Origin: Batillaria attramentaria
Lineage: Eukaryota; Mollusca; Gastropoda; Batillariidae
Assembly (NCBI GenBank): GCA_018292915.2
Contig: JACVVK020000194.1
Span: 96,001-160,000, forward strand
DNA length: 64,000 nt
Reading direction: 5' to 3'
In this document: positions 18,050 to 27,916 of the stretch, piece after piece
How the letters are laid out: each line of letters begins with the position of its first letter
How positions within the stretch are numbered: position 1 is the first letter of the stretch
Notes under the pieces: generated by a model
What the model was told of the DNA's origin: nothing
What the model saw: the letters and a program-made list of their open reading frames with translations, nothing else
Databases searched by the model: none
Made by a program: the position numbers and the translations under genes

Positions 18050-21000
18050 GTAAGCCCAGACAAGACGCGATACGACGGGATAAGGACACGGTAAGATAAG
18101 ATAAGACAAGGTAAAATAAGATAAGGTAAAATTAAACAAGGTAAAATAAGATAAGGTAAAATATGACAAGGCGAACATTTAGTAAAACAAGGTAAAAATA
18201 AGACAAGGTGGAATAAGATATGGTAAATAGGATTAGATGAGGTAAAATAAGACACGGTAAAATAAGACAAGATAAAATAAAACAATGTAATAAGAAGACA
18301 AAGTAAAATAAGACTAGATAAGGTAAGATAAGACCAGGTGAAATAAGGTGAAATTGGACAAGGTAAAATAAGACAAGGTGAAATAAGGGAAGGTAAACTA
18401 ATACAAGGTGAAATAAGGGAAGGTAAACTAATACAAGGTGAAATAAGGGAAGGTAAACTAATACAAGGTGAAATAAGGGAAGGTAAACTAATACAAGGTG
18501 AAATAAGGGAAGGTAAACTAATACAAGGTGAAATAAGGTAAAATAAGGTGAAATTGGACAAGGTAAAATAAGCTAAGCTAATTTTTTTTTATATGTCCTG
18601 GAAATATTACTCTACATGCATACATACGCACGTAAACACGTTGGGGGAGGGGGGGGTGCAGATAGAGCTCCATATTTAGGCCTGAGTTTGAATCCCAGCT
18701 GTCTAGTTGTCCCATCTCTCATGGCATTCTTATGTCGTGTGAAATGATGTTCCACTTGCAGTCAGCCAAGCAACGAACCAATTTAAGACGTCAGATGAAA
18801 TCACTGACCGATTTCAAATGAATATAATATAAAGTCTGTATGTTCGTATTGAGTTCTGATGGGGAAAATTGCCGCTTACAATGCTCCAAGCCTGGTTGAA
18901 AATGTATAGATGTTCCTTTTGGCCATCTCGATCATTTTCGTGACTTCGCGGCTTCTAATAGCAGAGAATTACGACTGTCTTTGGCCCAACGCTTCCAAAT
19001 TTGTACTACAAGCCGATCGACACAATCGCTAAATATAGCCACCAATCACCGCTGGCTAGTTGGTTTTTAGTCTGCAACGGAAATATTGTCGTCTGCTCCG
19101 TACGCAGTACGCTTCTACGTAACATATATACGCCGTGTTACCACGATGGTTTCAGGTGATATATTGTGTCCCAGGTGACCGATTCTGATGGGGGAGCCGG
19201 GGTGGCCGAATGGTAGAGCGTTGGACCCTCAATGCTCGGGTCGTGAGTTCGAATCCCGCCGGCTGGGGCCAAATACTTGTGCTGGCCTTTTTTCTCGTTG
19301 CCCCTGATCTTTGATATCACCCTTATGTGGTGGAAAAAGACGTTAAACTCCCAAACACCACCCACCCACCCTGATTCTGATGTGTGTACTCGGTGAAAAG
19401 CTTCCCACAGCGTTGTCGTAAGAATGACAAACGTACTGAGATTTAAAGGGTTGGTTACACTTCCTGTCACCATCCTTGACCAGTGGACGACTCCACTCCT
19501 GTCAATCAAATGGTTCGAGCCCCCAGAATTCAGCCAATAGCGTCCCATGGCATAATGAGCACAACACGTGGCATCGCCGGTCTGGCAAACTTTTTGTCAG
19601 ACACTACAACAAGCGAAGCACGTGTAGTTTGATATGAATGAAACACGGAAAGAAAGCATTGTAAGTCCATTGACGTCATTTGAGGAAACAGACCATTACG
19701 TCAGTCTCTTTCATGGCCCCTTTTCTTACACAATGACGTCATGGATGTATTGTGTTTTGCCAATACACGGCAGAGTAAAGGGGCGCGGCTTTGACCTCGG
19801 GGTTTGCCGAGTGGAGTCGTCTGTTCAGTATTGAATACGGTGGATACTTTTTGGTTGTTGTTGTTTGGGGCGGTCGGTGGTCTAGTGGTTAAGAGACTTG
19901 TCACCAATGCGAGAGGTCAGGGGTTGGAGTCCCACTCGGGGCAAAGTATTTTTCCTTCTCGTATGTGGGACCGTTCATTCGGGCCGATCGTCGGGGGTTC
20001 TCTCCGAGTACTCCGACTTCCTCCCCCTCCACACTTTTGAAATGTTCAGCCCACCAAATTTGGAAAATAAATGCAATTCTAAATTCCGAAATTTAAACAG
20101 CTGAGCTGACTTTTCGCACCACGTGATTCTAATGTGTTTATGCCCAGTGTGTGAGAGAATGCGTGTGATTCGCGTGAGCGCGCGTGTCGGGTTCAGTTCG
20201 CGGCGCTATGAGCCGATTCATGAAATTGGGTAAAGCGCCTATACAATACTCATTATTATTTTGTTTGTGTGGGGGGTTTGTTGTTGTTGTTGTTTTGCCT
20301 CTCAGTACCTAGACAGCTACCTACTGCTTTGTGCATACTAATCAATTTGTGTTTTGTGGGTCTTTTTTCAACGTCGTGCAGCGGATGAGCCAACGTCTTC
20401 CACCTCACCATTCTCCAGAGAAGAACTACCATCCATTGAAATGAGCAGCAGCCGGAACTGCACCAATGACGAGTCTTGTTCCAATGAGACAGAGCAGGCT
20501 CGCACACCTCGGACCTGGCCGGTTGCCTGGTTACTGAGTGAAGAGTTTCCTCCTAAATTTGTCACCCCCGTCTACGGTTATCTTCTGCCGTGTGTTGTCT
20601 TGGTAACGGTCGTCGTGAACTCGCTTCTCTGCTTTGTTCTCCTGAAGAAGGAAATGCGGAGCCCCACCAACGCTGTTCTTGTTGCTATAGCGATCTCGGA
20701 CATGCTCACTGGACTGTTTCCTTTGCCTGTCTGTATCATGTTCTACGCGTCAGATCGCATTTGGGAGTATATTCCCTTTGAATGGTGTTCAGTGATCTTT
20801 CACCTGGACGCAACCATGCCTGACCTGTTCCACACTGCGTCCATCTGGTTGACCTTGACCCTGGGCGTCCAGCGCTACATCTGTGTGTGTCATCCCCTCA
20901 AGGCCAAGATCTGGTGCAGCATGAAGAAAACTCTTCGTTGGATCGGCACTATCTTCCTTATGGCGTTTGTCAGCCACCTCTATCTCGTGTTGCGTCTGAA

Positions 21001-21580
21001 GGCAGTGCCTGTGGACAGACCCTCAGCAGTCGATGCGAACAAGAACGTTACTGGCTGTTACTGGGAGACCTTCGTCAAGGACGTAGATACCTTACGACCC
21101 CTGAAAGAAGCCTACACTTGGTACCACGCCATCCTCATCAACATCATCCCGTGCGTCACCCTCCTCGTCATGAACGTCCTGCTCATACGCACCATGCGTC
21201 AGGCGGAGAAACGCCGGGTGGAGCTGTCTTGTCAGAGCAGGAGGCGGGAATCAAGGAGACTGAAGGAGTCGACATCCACCACTCTCATGCTGGTCATCGT
21301 CGTCAGTCTCTTCCTGCTCGTGGAGATCCCTAACGGCGTCTACTACATATGTTCTAGCATTTCAGCCACTTACAACCTGGCTTGGTACGTCATTGACGTC
21401 GTTGTGATCTTTCTCAACATCCTCGTGTTTCTCAACAACCCGTTTATCTTCATGGTGTACTGCACGATGAGCAAAAAGTTCCGCAACTCGCTCAAGCAGT
21501 TGTTCACGTCGTCTTCAGCAACAGAACACCAAAATGACGTTACATCTCCTGCAAACAGGCGGACCGGAGTCACCTCTTAA
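17938..21580 (+). CDS. GPCR gene D: sex-peptide/myoinhibitory-peptide-receptor-like class A GPCR, two exons
   Basis: Predicted plasma-membrane peptide receptor, ~436 residues. CDS: exon 1 at 17938-18049, phase-1 intron 18050-20381, exon 2 at 20382-21580. The junction codon is Ala (G|CG), followed by DEPTSS. Motifs: VVNSLL in TM1 (Asn 1.50 kept), SDMLTG, FEWC before TM3, GVQRYICVCHPLKA, RWIGTIF in TM4, IIPCV in TM5, MRQAEKRRVELSCQSRR, VEIP in TM6, NNPFIFMVYCTMSKKFRNS. NCT and NET sequons in the N-terminus, NVT in loop 2. An ATG within exon 2 (MSSSRNCTND) could start a form without the signal peptide. The long intron contains SINEs, a minisatellite and paralogous flank copies, so the pairing of this exon 1 with this exon 2 is less certain than in A, B and E. 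Confidence 0.8.
18070..18580 (+). repeat. GGTAAAATAAGA-type minisatellite in gene D intron
   Basis: Degenerate GATAAGACAAGGTAAAATAA-like units. At about 18380-18540 these become a regular 30-bp unit (GGTGAAATAAGGGAAGGTAA plus ACTAATACAA) in ~5 nearly identical copies. The long open frame on the other strand is a by-product of the repeat. Confidence 0.85.
18844..19085 (+). repeat. Paralogous copy of the gene D 3' flank, inside the gene D intron
   Basis: Shares TGAGTTCTGATGGG, ATAGATGTTCCTTTT, CGGCTTCTAATAG and GCCACCAATCACCG-like phrases, in the same order, with 21587-22110 just downstream of the gene D stop. It lacks the MITE present in the downstream copy. Confidence 0.65.
19191..19372 (+). 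repeat. tRNA-derived SINE, family 1, with target-site duplication
   Basis: Full copy with A box GTGGCCGAATGG and B box GAGTTCGAATCCC. GATTCTGATG at 19181-19190 and 19373-19382. Confidence 0.9.
19478..19840 (+). promoter_or_regulatory. Copy of the gene A 5' flank, with two CRE-like palindromes, in the gene D intron
   Basis: A diverged counterpart of 8345-8690 (inverted). Shared phrases include CCCCAGAATTCAGCCAAT, GGCATAATGAGCACAACAC, GTGTAGTTTGATATGA and CCAATACACGGCAGAGTAA. Perfect TGACGTCA palindromes occur at 19671-19678 and 19734-19741. In gene A this sequence lies just upstream of exon 1, so here it may be an alternative or relict promoter ahead of exon 2. Confidence 0.5.
19867..20264 (+). 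repeat. tRNA-derived SINE, family 2
   Basis: Full-length copy with the GGGGCGGTCGGTGG head, B box degenerate (GTTGGAGTCCCAC), and tail AAGCGCCTATACAATACTC plus ATT repeats. Ends ~118 bp before the exon 2 acceptor of gene D. Confidence 0.85.
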
Positions 21581-21586
21581 AGTGTC

Positions 21587-22110
21587 TAGTCGTAATGAGT
21601 TCTGATGGGAAAAACTGGCTGTAACAAACCTTTAAGGCAATTTGCCAAATGAATAGATGTTCCTTTTTTTGTCATTGCGACCATTTTCGTTACTTTAAGG
21701 CTTCTAATAGTATAAAAATAGGATTTTCTTTGGCTAAACACCTGGGCCCGCATGTAAAAGTCGGGGTTAAGGAGTTTAGCCCCGGGTTAGAGTCTAACCT
21801 CGAACTAAATTAGCTCTCGGGTAAATTTTCTGTTGTTTTTGTTTTAAATCAGGAAGCGGGTCCATTCCAGCAAGGTGCCTATGCCGTTATAGAAGGATTT
21901 TTTTGTCTCTCTTCGTTTCCTTTCTTTATTTAATTTTGTTTTGTGGTTTCTTTTGTCCTAGTCTGGGTTAGGCCCGTAGCCGTGGGTTAAATTAACTTCG
22001 AGTTTTACATACGGGCCCTGTACTACACGTCGATACTACCAAGTGGCTTAAAACAGCTACCAATCAGCGGCGCCTACCTGGTCTTCAGTCGGCAACCAAA
22101 TAACTTTGTT
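21587..22110 (+). other. Gene D 3' flank (paralogous to 18844-19085), holding the MITE
   Basis: Starts right after the stop codon (TAA at 21578-21580). The MITE at 21742-22020 splits the homology: the left part matches up to GGCTAAACAC, and the right part resumes at TACTACACGTCGATA. Confidence 0.6.
21742..22020 (-). mobile_element. MITE-like element (copy 2)
   Basis: Reverse-orientation copy of 11310-11583, 279 bp. It starts CTGGGCCCGCATGTAAAAG and ends TTTTACATACGGGCCCTG. The related sequence at 18844-19085 lacks it, which supports a discrete insertion. Confidence 0.8.
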
Positions 22111-22169
22111 GTTTGCGTTAGTCATTCACTAGGTCCTAGAGTTTCTTTAGTCCTGTAAGCCTTGGATGC

Positions 22170-22173
22170 AAGG

Positions 22174-22204
<31 letters not shown>

Positions 22205-22475
22205 AGTTGTTATTGCTGTTTGTCGGTGGTGGTGGTGGTGTGTGTGTGTGTGGTGGGGGGGGGGTGTTTTTGTGATATTTCCTGTTCAGTGTACTCGTAA
22301 AGTTTATGTAGTGATGTATTGTATAATACTACATACGATGTTCTTCAGGCAAACACAGTAAATGCAGATACAGTTTTGTCCGCCTGCAATGCATTGTTAG
22401 AGAATTATGCATCGGGCACTGGTCAGAAAATATCGCAGGCCAATACATACAAATTATTTATCAGTGTTTGGTCTT
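22170..22475 (+). repeat. (TTG)n, (GGT)n and a LINE RT fragment
   Basis: (TTG)n at about 22173-22204, then GGT/TG/G-rich sequence. From 22319 a short frame contains ACNALLENYASGTGQKIS, resembling the LINE RT region after the catalytic Asp pair (consensus like ..YxxxSGQxIN..). Treated as a relic. Confidence 0.4.
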
Positions 22476-22757
22476 TGAAATGTCACAATTCTCGCACACA
22501 CGAAGGGGCGTATGTGTGGTTGCACTAGCTAAATGTGTATCACGTGGCATTTGGTGACAAAATGGGCAGAATGTACCATACTGCTGCGGGTAGTTGCTTG
22601 TAGTGCGTGGCTTCAGCTCTGTGTTATCTGCGTGTATGTTTCCCAATAACCGGTCATCATCTGTGAGGTCTCTGCATGATCATTCAGCACGACTTAAAAA
22701 AGATTGTGACTTTATTCATACTCATCGTAAACGGAGCTTACTGACAAGTTGTTGAGA

Positions 22758-22908
22758 ATGACGTCGAGGCCGCCAACACGACCCCGGCAGGTGAGGGTTC
22801 AGGTGAACACGGAGGGAGGAGGACGGCTGAGGCTGGCGATGGTGTTGCTGCTGTTGTGGTCTGCCTACGCCAACGCCCACCCAACATCCGGTTCGGAGTC
22901 TAGCCGAG
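22758..22908 (+). CDS. Gene E exon 1: Arg-rich leader and signal peptide
   Basis: ATG 22758. TSRPPTRPRQVRVQVNTEGG, then RLRLAMVLLLLWSAYANA (likely cut), then HPTSGSESSR and the donor CGAG|GTAAT. 151 nt, the same length and phase as exon 1 of A and C. Confidence 0.75.
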
Positions 22909-25889
22909 GTAATGCAAGCATGCACACACGCACAGCCTGCTCATGAAATACATGAATACGTTTTCAGAACACTAGGTAGTATGGTTCAAAGAACTTTATC
23001 TTTACCGATCGTTGCTGAAGTGCTGGTATGGGCACGTTTGAAAACTAGCTTGCTTGCCAAACGTGTTTGGGGTTGTGAAATAGTGTACCTAGTGGTTGCT
23101 CACTTAATAATGACAATAATGGTGATGATAATACTTATATAGCGCCGTAACCTATCAATAAATAATAGTTGTAGGTTCTTAAAGATAAAAGTAATGTCCT
23201 TCGCATTCCACAGGTTAAGTCAAAGTCAGCGAGCATTGCTCTACCATGGTCCAGTCATTTGGACCAGCCTGTCTTCGCGCCATGTGCGCAATGCTGAGTC
23301 GGCGGGCTCTTTTAAAACCGCTTTAAAATCCCTTTTTTCCCCCGGCTGTATTATATGGACTGACTACTCTACCATCACTGTCATCATCATTATGTCGTGT
23401 TAAGATGTATCATAACTGTGTGTATGTAACGTGTATGTGACGTGTATTTAATGTGTATGTAATGTGTGACATGTATTTAATGTGTATGTATGTAATGCCA
23501 CTCCACTATTGTGGGACGCCCAGAGCTCCAGCAGGAGGTTGGGTGCCAGACACATCCTCATTATTATTTAGTATTATTATAAAACATATTAACAAGTGAA
23601 AAGTGGGGCGGTCGGTGGTCTTGTGGTTAAGAGACTTGACACCAATGCGAGAGGACAGGTGTTCGAGTCCCACTCGGGGCAAAGAATTTTTCCTTCTCGT
23701 GTGTGGCACAGTTCATTCGGGCCGATCGTCGGGGGTTCTCTCCGGGTACTCCGGCTTCCTCCCCCACTGCTTTGGAAATGTCACAGTGTTCAGCCCACCA
23801 AATTTGACAAATAAATGCAATTCTAAATTCCGAAATTTAAATAGCTGAGGTGACCCTTCGCACCACGTGATTGTAATGTGTGTATGTCCAGTGTGTGAGA
23901 GAATGCGTGTGATTCACGTGAGCGTGCGTGTTGGGTTCAGATTGCGGCGCTTTGAGTCGATTCATGAAATTGGGTAAAACGCCTGTACAATAGTCATTAT
24001 TATTATGATTATTATTATCATTAAGTAAGATATACGCAAAAATATACAGAGCCATAAGATCAGGGATCAGGCGCAACGACACGTACATACTGTGAACATG
24101 ATGCAAAAGTTAAATGGCGTTCATGGATGAAAACAGATCGGTTTTAAGGTATGTCTTGAAAGTTTCAAGGGAGGGTGACTGGTGAAGAGAAAGAGGGAGG
24201 GAATTCCAGTTAAAACGATAGACTGATAGTGACACTGTGAAGACAATGATATTTGGCTTCCAGTAACTCAGGAAGAATTTGTTGATAAAGATTGTAACAT
24301 GCGCATCTTCGAGCAACACCTTATACCGGCCGCGACTGTGAAACAGTATGACTGTGAACACTACCTTGTAGGCATAACACTATACTGCCAGCAATAGTTC
24401 CTCTACACTGGTATAAACTCACAGTTCTCAGTTATGTTCAACTTCAAAAAGTCTTTACTGTGTCTCATATTCTTACTGGGGCATTGGGCATAACACGTAA
24501 AAAGTAAAGAAACTACTACGTTGAGAACGAACGAACTAAACTGACATCAACTAATACATAAAAACACAGAGAGAGGTGAGAGAGAGAGAGGTGTTAAATA
24601 TATCGGAGTGGCTTTTATCTTCGGTTTCAGAAATACCCAAGAAAGACAAGACAGTGACAGGAGTGGAAAGGGGCGACAAACACCCGACGTCTTTGTGTGA
24701 AGGATCACTTCACTGCTCACACGCGGAGCGTGCAACTGAAAACTCAGATCACAAGAAGTCCCAAGCTTCCAATGGAAGTTTCAACACGGATCTTTCTGGC
24801 GACACTGAGGACAAGCCGCGTGCCCTGCTGCTGAGTGAAGAGAACCCTCCTCAATTCGCCGTCCCCATCTATGGTTATCTCTGCCCTGCAATTGGCGTGC
24901 TCACCGTCGTCAGTAACTCGCTTCTCTGCTTCGTTCTCCTGAAGAAGGAAATGCGGAGTCCTACCAACGCTCTCCTTGTTGCCGTAGCGATCTCGGACAT
25001 GCTCACTGGACTGTTTCCGGTGCCGTTTTCCATCTATCTGTACGCCAGTGATCGTTTCTGGGAGTATGTCCCGTTTGAATGGTGCTGGCCTTTTGTTCAT
25101 CTTGCTCTCACTGTTCCGGTGATGTTTCATACGGCGTCCCTCTGGCTGATCACAGCGTTAGGTATTCAGCGCTACATCTGCGTCTGTCATCCCCTCAAGG
25201 CCAGAATCTGGTGCACCATGAAGAAAACCCTACGTTTGATCGGCATCATCTTCGTGATGGCCTTCCTCAACCATGTCTATAGATTCATTAAGTTTGACTA
25301 CGTGGCTGTAGAGCTGCCTTCGGCTGTTGATGCGAATAAGACCGTTGTTGGGTGTGTCCGGGTCAGTCACGTGCAGGACAACGAGACTTTACAGATTCTG
25401 GAAAATGTGTATAACTTCCATTACTCCGTCAACATCCAGTTCATCCCTTGCGTCGTCCTGCTCGTCGTGAACGTCCTGCTCATTCGCACCAAGCGTCAGG
25501 CGGAGAAACGCCGCGTGGAGTTGTTGCGTCAGAACAGGAGGCGGGAGTCCAGAATGATGAGGGAGTCGACATCCAGCACACTCATGCTGGTCATCGTCGT
25601 CAGCCTCTTCCTTGTCTTGGAAATCCCGATTGGGTTGAGCCAGCTGTTCCGTAGCGTCTCATACCCCTTTGGCTTCACGCGCGAGAACACCAGTGGTGCC
25701 GTGGTTTTCTTCCACCTCTTCTTCTTTCTCAACAACCCGTGTATCTTTGTCGTGTACTGCACCATGAGCAAGAAGTTCCGCAACACACTCAAGCATCTGC
25801 TGACGCCATCTTGCCATCGATGCACTCGGCCTGCTACAGAAGATGGACATAATGTTGAAGTCATTCAGCTTGATATTGCTGGACACTGA
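22758..25889 (+). CDS. GPCR gene E: sex-peptide/myoinhibitory-peptide-receptor-like class A GPCR, two exons
   Basis: Predicted peptide receptor, ~469 residues. CDS: exon 1 at 22758-22908, phase-1 intron 22909-24630, exon 2 at 24631-25889. The junction codon is Glu (G|AA), then IPKKDKTVTG. Exon 2 has no ATG before the end of TM1, so exon 1 is needed. The N-terminal domain is long (~85 residues after the junction) with two Cys and an NGS sequon. Motifs: VSNSLL in TM1 (Asn 1.50 kept), SDMLTG, FEWCW, GIQRYICVCHPLKA, FIPCV, LLRQNRRRESRMMRESTSS, LEIP in TM6, NNPCIFVVYCTMSKKFRN. The usual TM4 Trp is Leu (RLIGIIF, codon 25236-25238). Loop 3 reads KRQAEKRR rather than MRQAEKRR. The tail is longer than in A-D. 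Confidence 0.85.
23200..23345 (+). repeat. LINE ORF2 C-terminal relic
   Basis: The translation shows the motif W-x-S-L-S-x-R-H-V-R-N-A-x-S-x-x-S-F-K-x-x-L-K-S-L-F. This is the usual end of many non-LTR ORF2 proteins (consensus WNSLP..IR....SFK..LK..LF). Confidence 0.6.
23604..24020 (+). repeat. tRNA-derived SINE, family 2
   Basis: Full copy; head at 23604, B box GTTCGAGTCCCAC, tail CGCCTGTACAATAGTC with ATT repeats. Confidence 0.85.
24112..24240 (-). repeat. LINE ORF2 C-terminal relic (minus strand)
   Basis: The minus frame reads WNSLPLSLHQSPSLETFK and then TYLKTDLF, the same motif as at 23200-23345 but from a different element copy. Confidence 0.6.
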
Positions 25890-26090
25890 AAAGTCAATTC
25901 GGACTGTAAGTTCGGTACGTCCCTGAAAAAATGGTATGGACTGAAAAATCAGTACTCGCTTGAAAAACAAATGGTGCGGACTGAAAATTCGATACTAAAA
26001 ATATTGGTACGGATTGGAAAGTTTATACGGACTGAAACTTTCTGTACAGACTGAGAATTCGGTTTGGGATGGAAATTCGGTAGCCTACCT
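25890..26090 (+). repeat. Gene E 3' flank with degenerate GGACTGAAAATTCGGTA repeats
   Basis: Directly after the stop. About seven to eight degenerate copies of a GGTAYGGACTGAAAATTCGG-like unit at irregular 20-35 bp spacing. Probably in the 3' UTR. Confidence 0.6.
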
Positions 26091-26457
26091 ATTTGCATGT
26101 TCTCGCCACCAGATAATGATCGTCGTATGCGTTTCTTTTTCTACGGGTTTATTTTGGTTGTATCTGACGTAATGTGATGTGTAACGTTGTGGAAAAAACG
26201 TCATTTATGTATGACGTCATACATGTTGATCTGATTCTGTGGGTCGCTCTCGGCTGTACAGCAAAGATGTTCTGTTTCCCCAAGTGTTTGTTTACATAAC
26301 AGTATCTCAGTTGTGTAAAGCACGGATTTCCTTTTAATTTTATTTATATGTATTTCAACAGTAAAAACTTGATGTTGTATCCGGTGCTGGTCAGTGTTAT
26401 CTTGACAGTGTTGTGTGTTTCCATACTACATACAAGTCAAACCTAACTTTTGCTTTT

Positions 26458-26459
<2 letters not shown>

Positions 26460-26501
<42 letters not shown>

Positions 26502-26671
26502 GGAGCCGGGGTGGCCGAATGGTAGAGCGTTGGACATCCAATACTCGGATCCCGAGTTCGTATCCCGGCTGGGGCCAAATGTTTGTGCTGGCTTTTTCAT
26601 CGTTACCCCATCTTTGATATCACCCGTATGTGGTGGAAAAGGACGTTAAACTCCCAAACACACACACACAC

Positions 26672-26759
<88 letters not shown>

Positions 26760-26915
26760 CCCTCACCCCCCCCCCCACCCTCCAGAAGCTTGGACTCAAG
26801 AATCCATCTCCAGCAACTCTTCATTCGCTTTGGAGTTATCTCCGTCTTGTTCCCTTCTCTCCTTTTGATCCAACGAGCTTGTCGTTCGTTTTGTCATCAG
26901 CATTTCTCTGAGCGT

Positions 26916-26954
<39 letters not shown>

Positions 26955-26960
26955 ACCCCC
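26460..26960. repeat. (TC)n, family-1 SINE (26500-26668), (CA)n/(TC)n, and poly-C tract
   Basis: (TC)n at about 26461-26499 runs straight into a + strand SINE head (GGGGAGCCGGGGTGGCCGAA). The SINE tail runs into (CA)n(TC)n(CA)n to about 26757. A run of ~34 C lies at about 26920-26954. Confidence 0.8.
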
Positions 26961-26969
26961 CTTTTCAGA

Positions 26970-27868
26970 CATGGCCGCCAAATGGACTGACGGCAAAGGA
27001 CAGATGTCTTTACAATGGACTCTTCCACTGTCGGGATGGGAGGGAGAGGGGCGTATTGTGACGGCTGAGCGTGGTTACAATGTCTCTGTCGAGTTAATAG
27101 CGGACGTCAGGTCAAGTTTTCGATGGAGTTTGGTACAATCGCTGTGTGCTTTGTGTTTCCGCTGCAGCATCAAAGCTTTATGGGGATTCAGTCTAGTGGT
27201 TATAAGGCGTGGGGTCTACGAATCCTGAGGTATGAGGTTCGAATCCCCGAATGGGCAAGAGGGTGGGGTGGGTGGGTGTTTGGGAGTTTAATGTCCATAT
27301 AGACCACGTGAGGGTGATATCAAAGACGGGGCAACCTGATAAAGGCCAGCACAAATATTTGGCCCCAGCCGGGCCTGATGGGAAAGAATTTGGTCGGGAA
27401 TTTTATTTCTCAGCAGACGAGTCAAATAATGATAAGATTAATAACTGAGCATTGCACAGGGGAGCTTTGCCTAGTTTCTTGAATCGAACTGAACCCAACA
27501 CGCACGCTCTCGTAAATCACCCGCATTCTTATGTGCAGACTTGTTTTCAGTGCTCGTGTTGTCAGTAAGAAAATTAAAAAACAGTGAAACGACAGGAGCC
27601 GCGGAATGAAAAGACAAGTACACTTCCTGCAGGAAAAAATATTTACAAATTGGGTGACGCTGTGATGTGCTCGACACAGCCGAGACATATCCACTTCGAG
27701 GGTAGGGGGGGGGGGGGAGGGGCTACCGAGAAAAATACCACTAGAGCTGACGAAAGCAAGACAGACATGATAACCTCACCAGGTAAATCTTTGCTGTTCA
27801 TTCACAAAATGATGGCCTCTCGACGACCCGTTTAGCCGGTGAGAATCCACGTCAGTTCCTGTATTACA

Positions 27869-27916
<48 letters not shown>

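Larger units (their letters stand above)
22909..24630 (+). other. Gene E intron with LINE relics and a SINE
   Basis: GT at 22909, AG at 24629-24630. It contains a LINE ORF2 C-terminal relic on + (about 23200-23345: YHGPVIWTSLSSRHVRNAES then FKTALKSLF), a family-2 SINE (23604-24020), and a second LINE relic on - (about 24112-24230: WNSLPLSLHQSPSLETFK). Confidence 0.65.

Noticed and set aside
17881..18561. 226-codon minus-strand open frame rich in Ile-Ser-Pro-Cys-Leu
   Set aside because: It is the reverse strand of the 30-bp minisatellite; its repeats explain the open frame.
19193..19265. tRNA gene with A and B boxes
   Set aside because: The same head is repeated with a conserved ~100-bp body and target duplications, so it belongs to SINE family 1 rather than a functional tRNA gene.
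19867..19945. tRNA gene at the GTGGTTAAGAGACTTG heads
   Set aside because: About ten copies share the same body and (ATT)n tail; SINE family 2.
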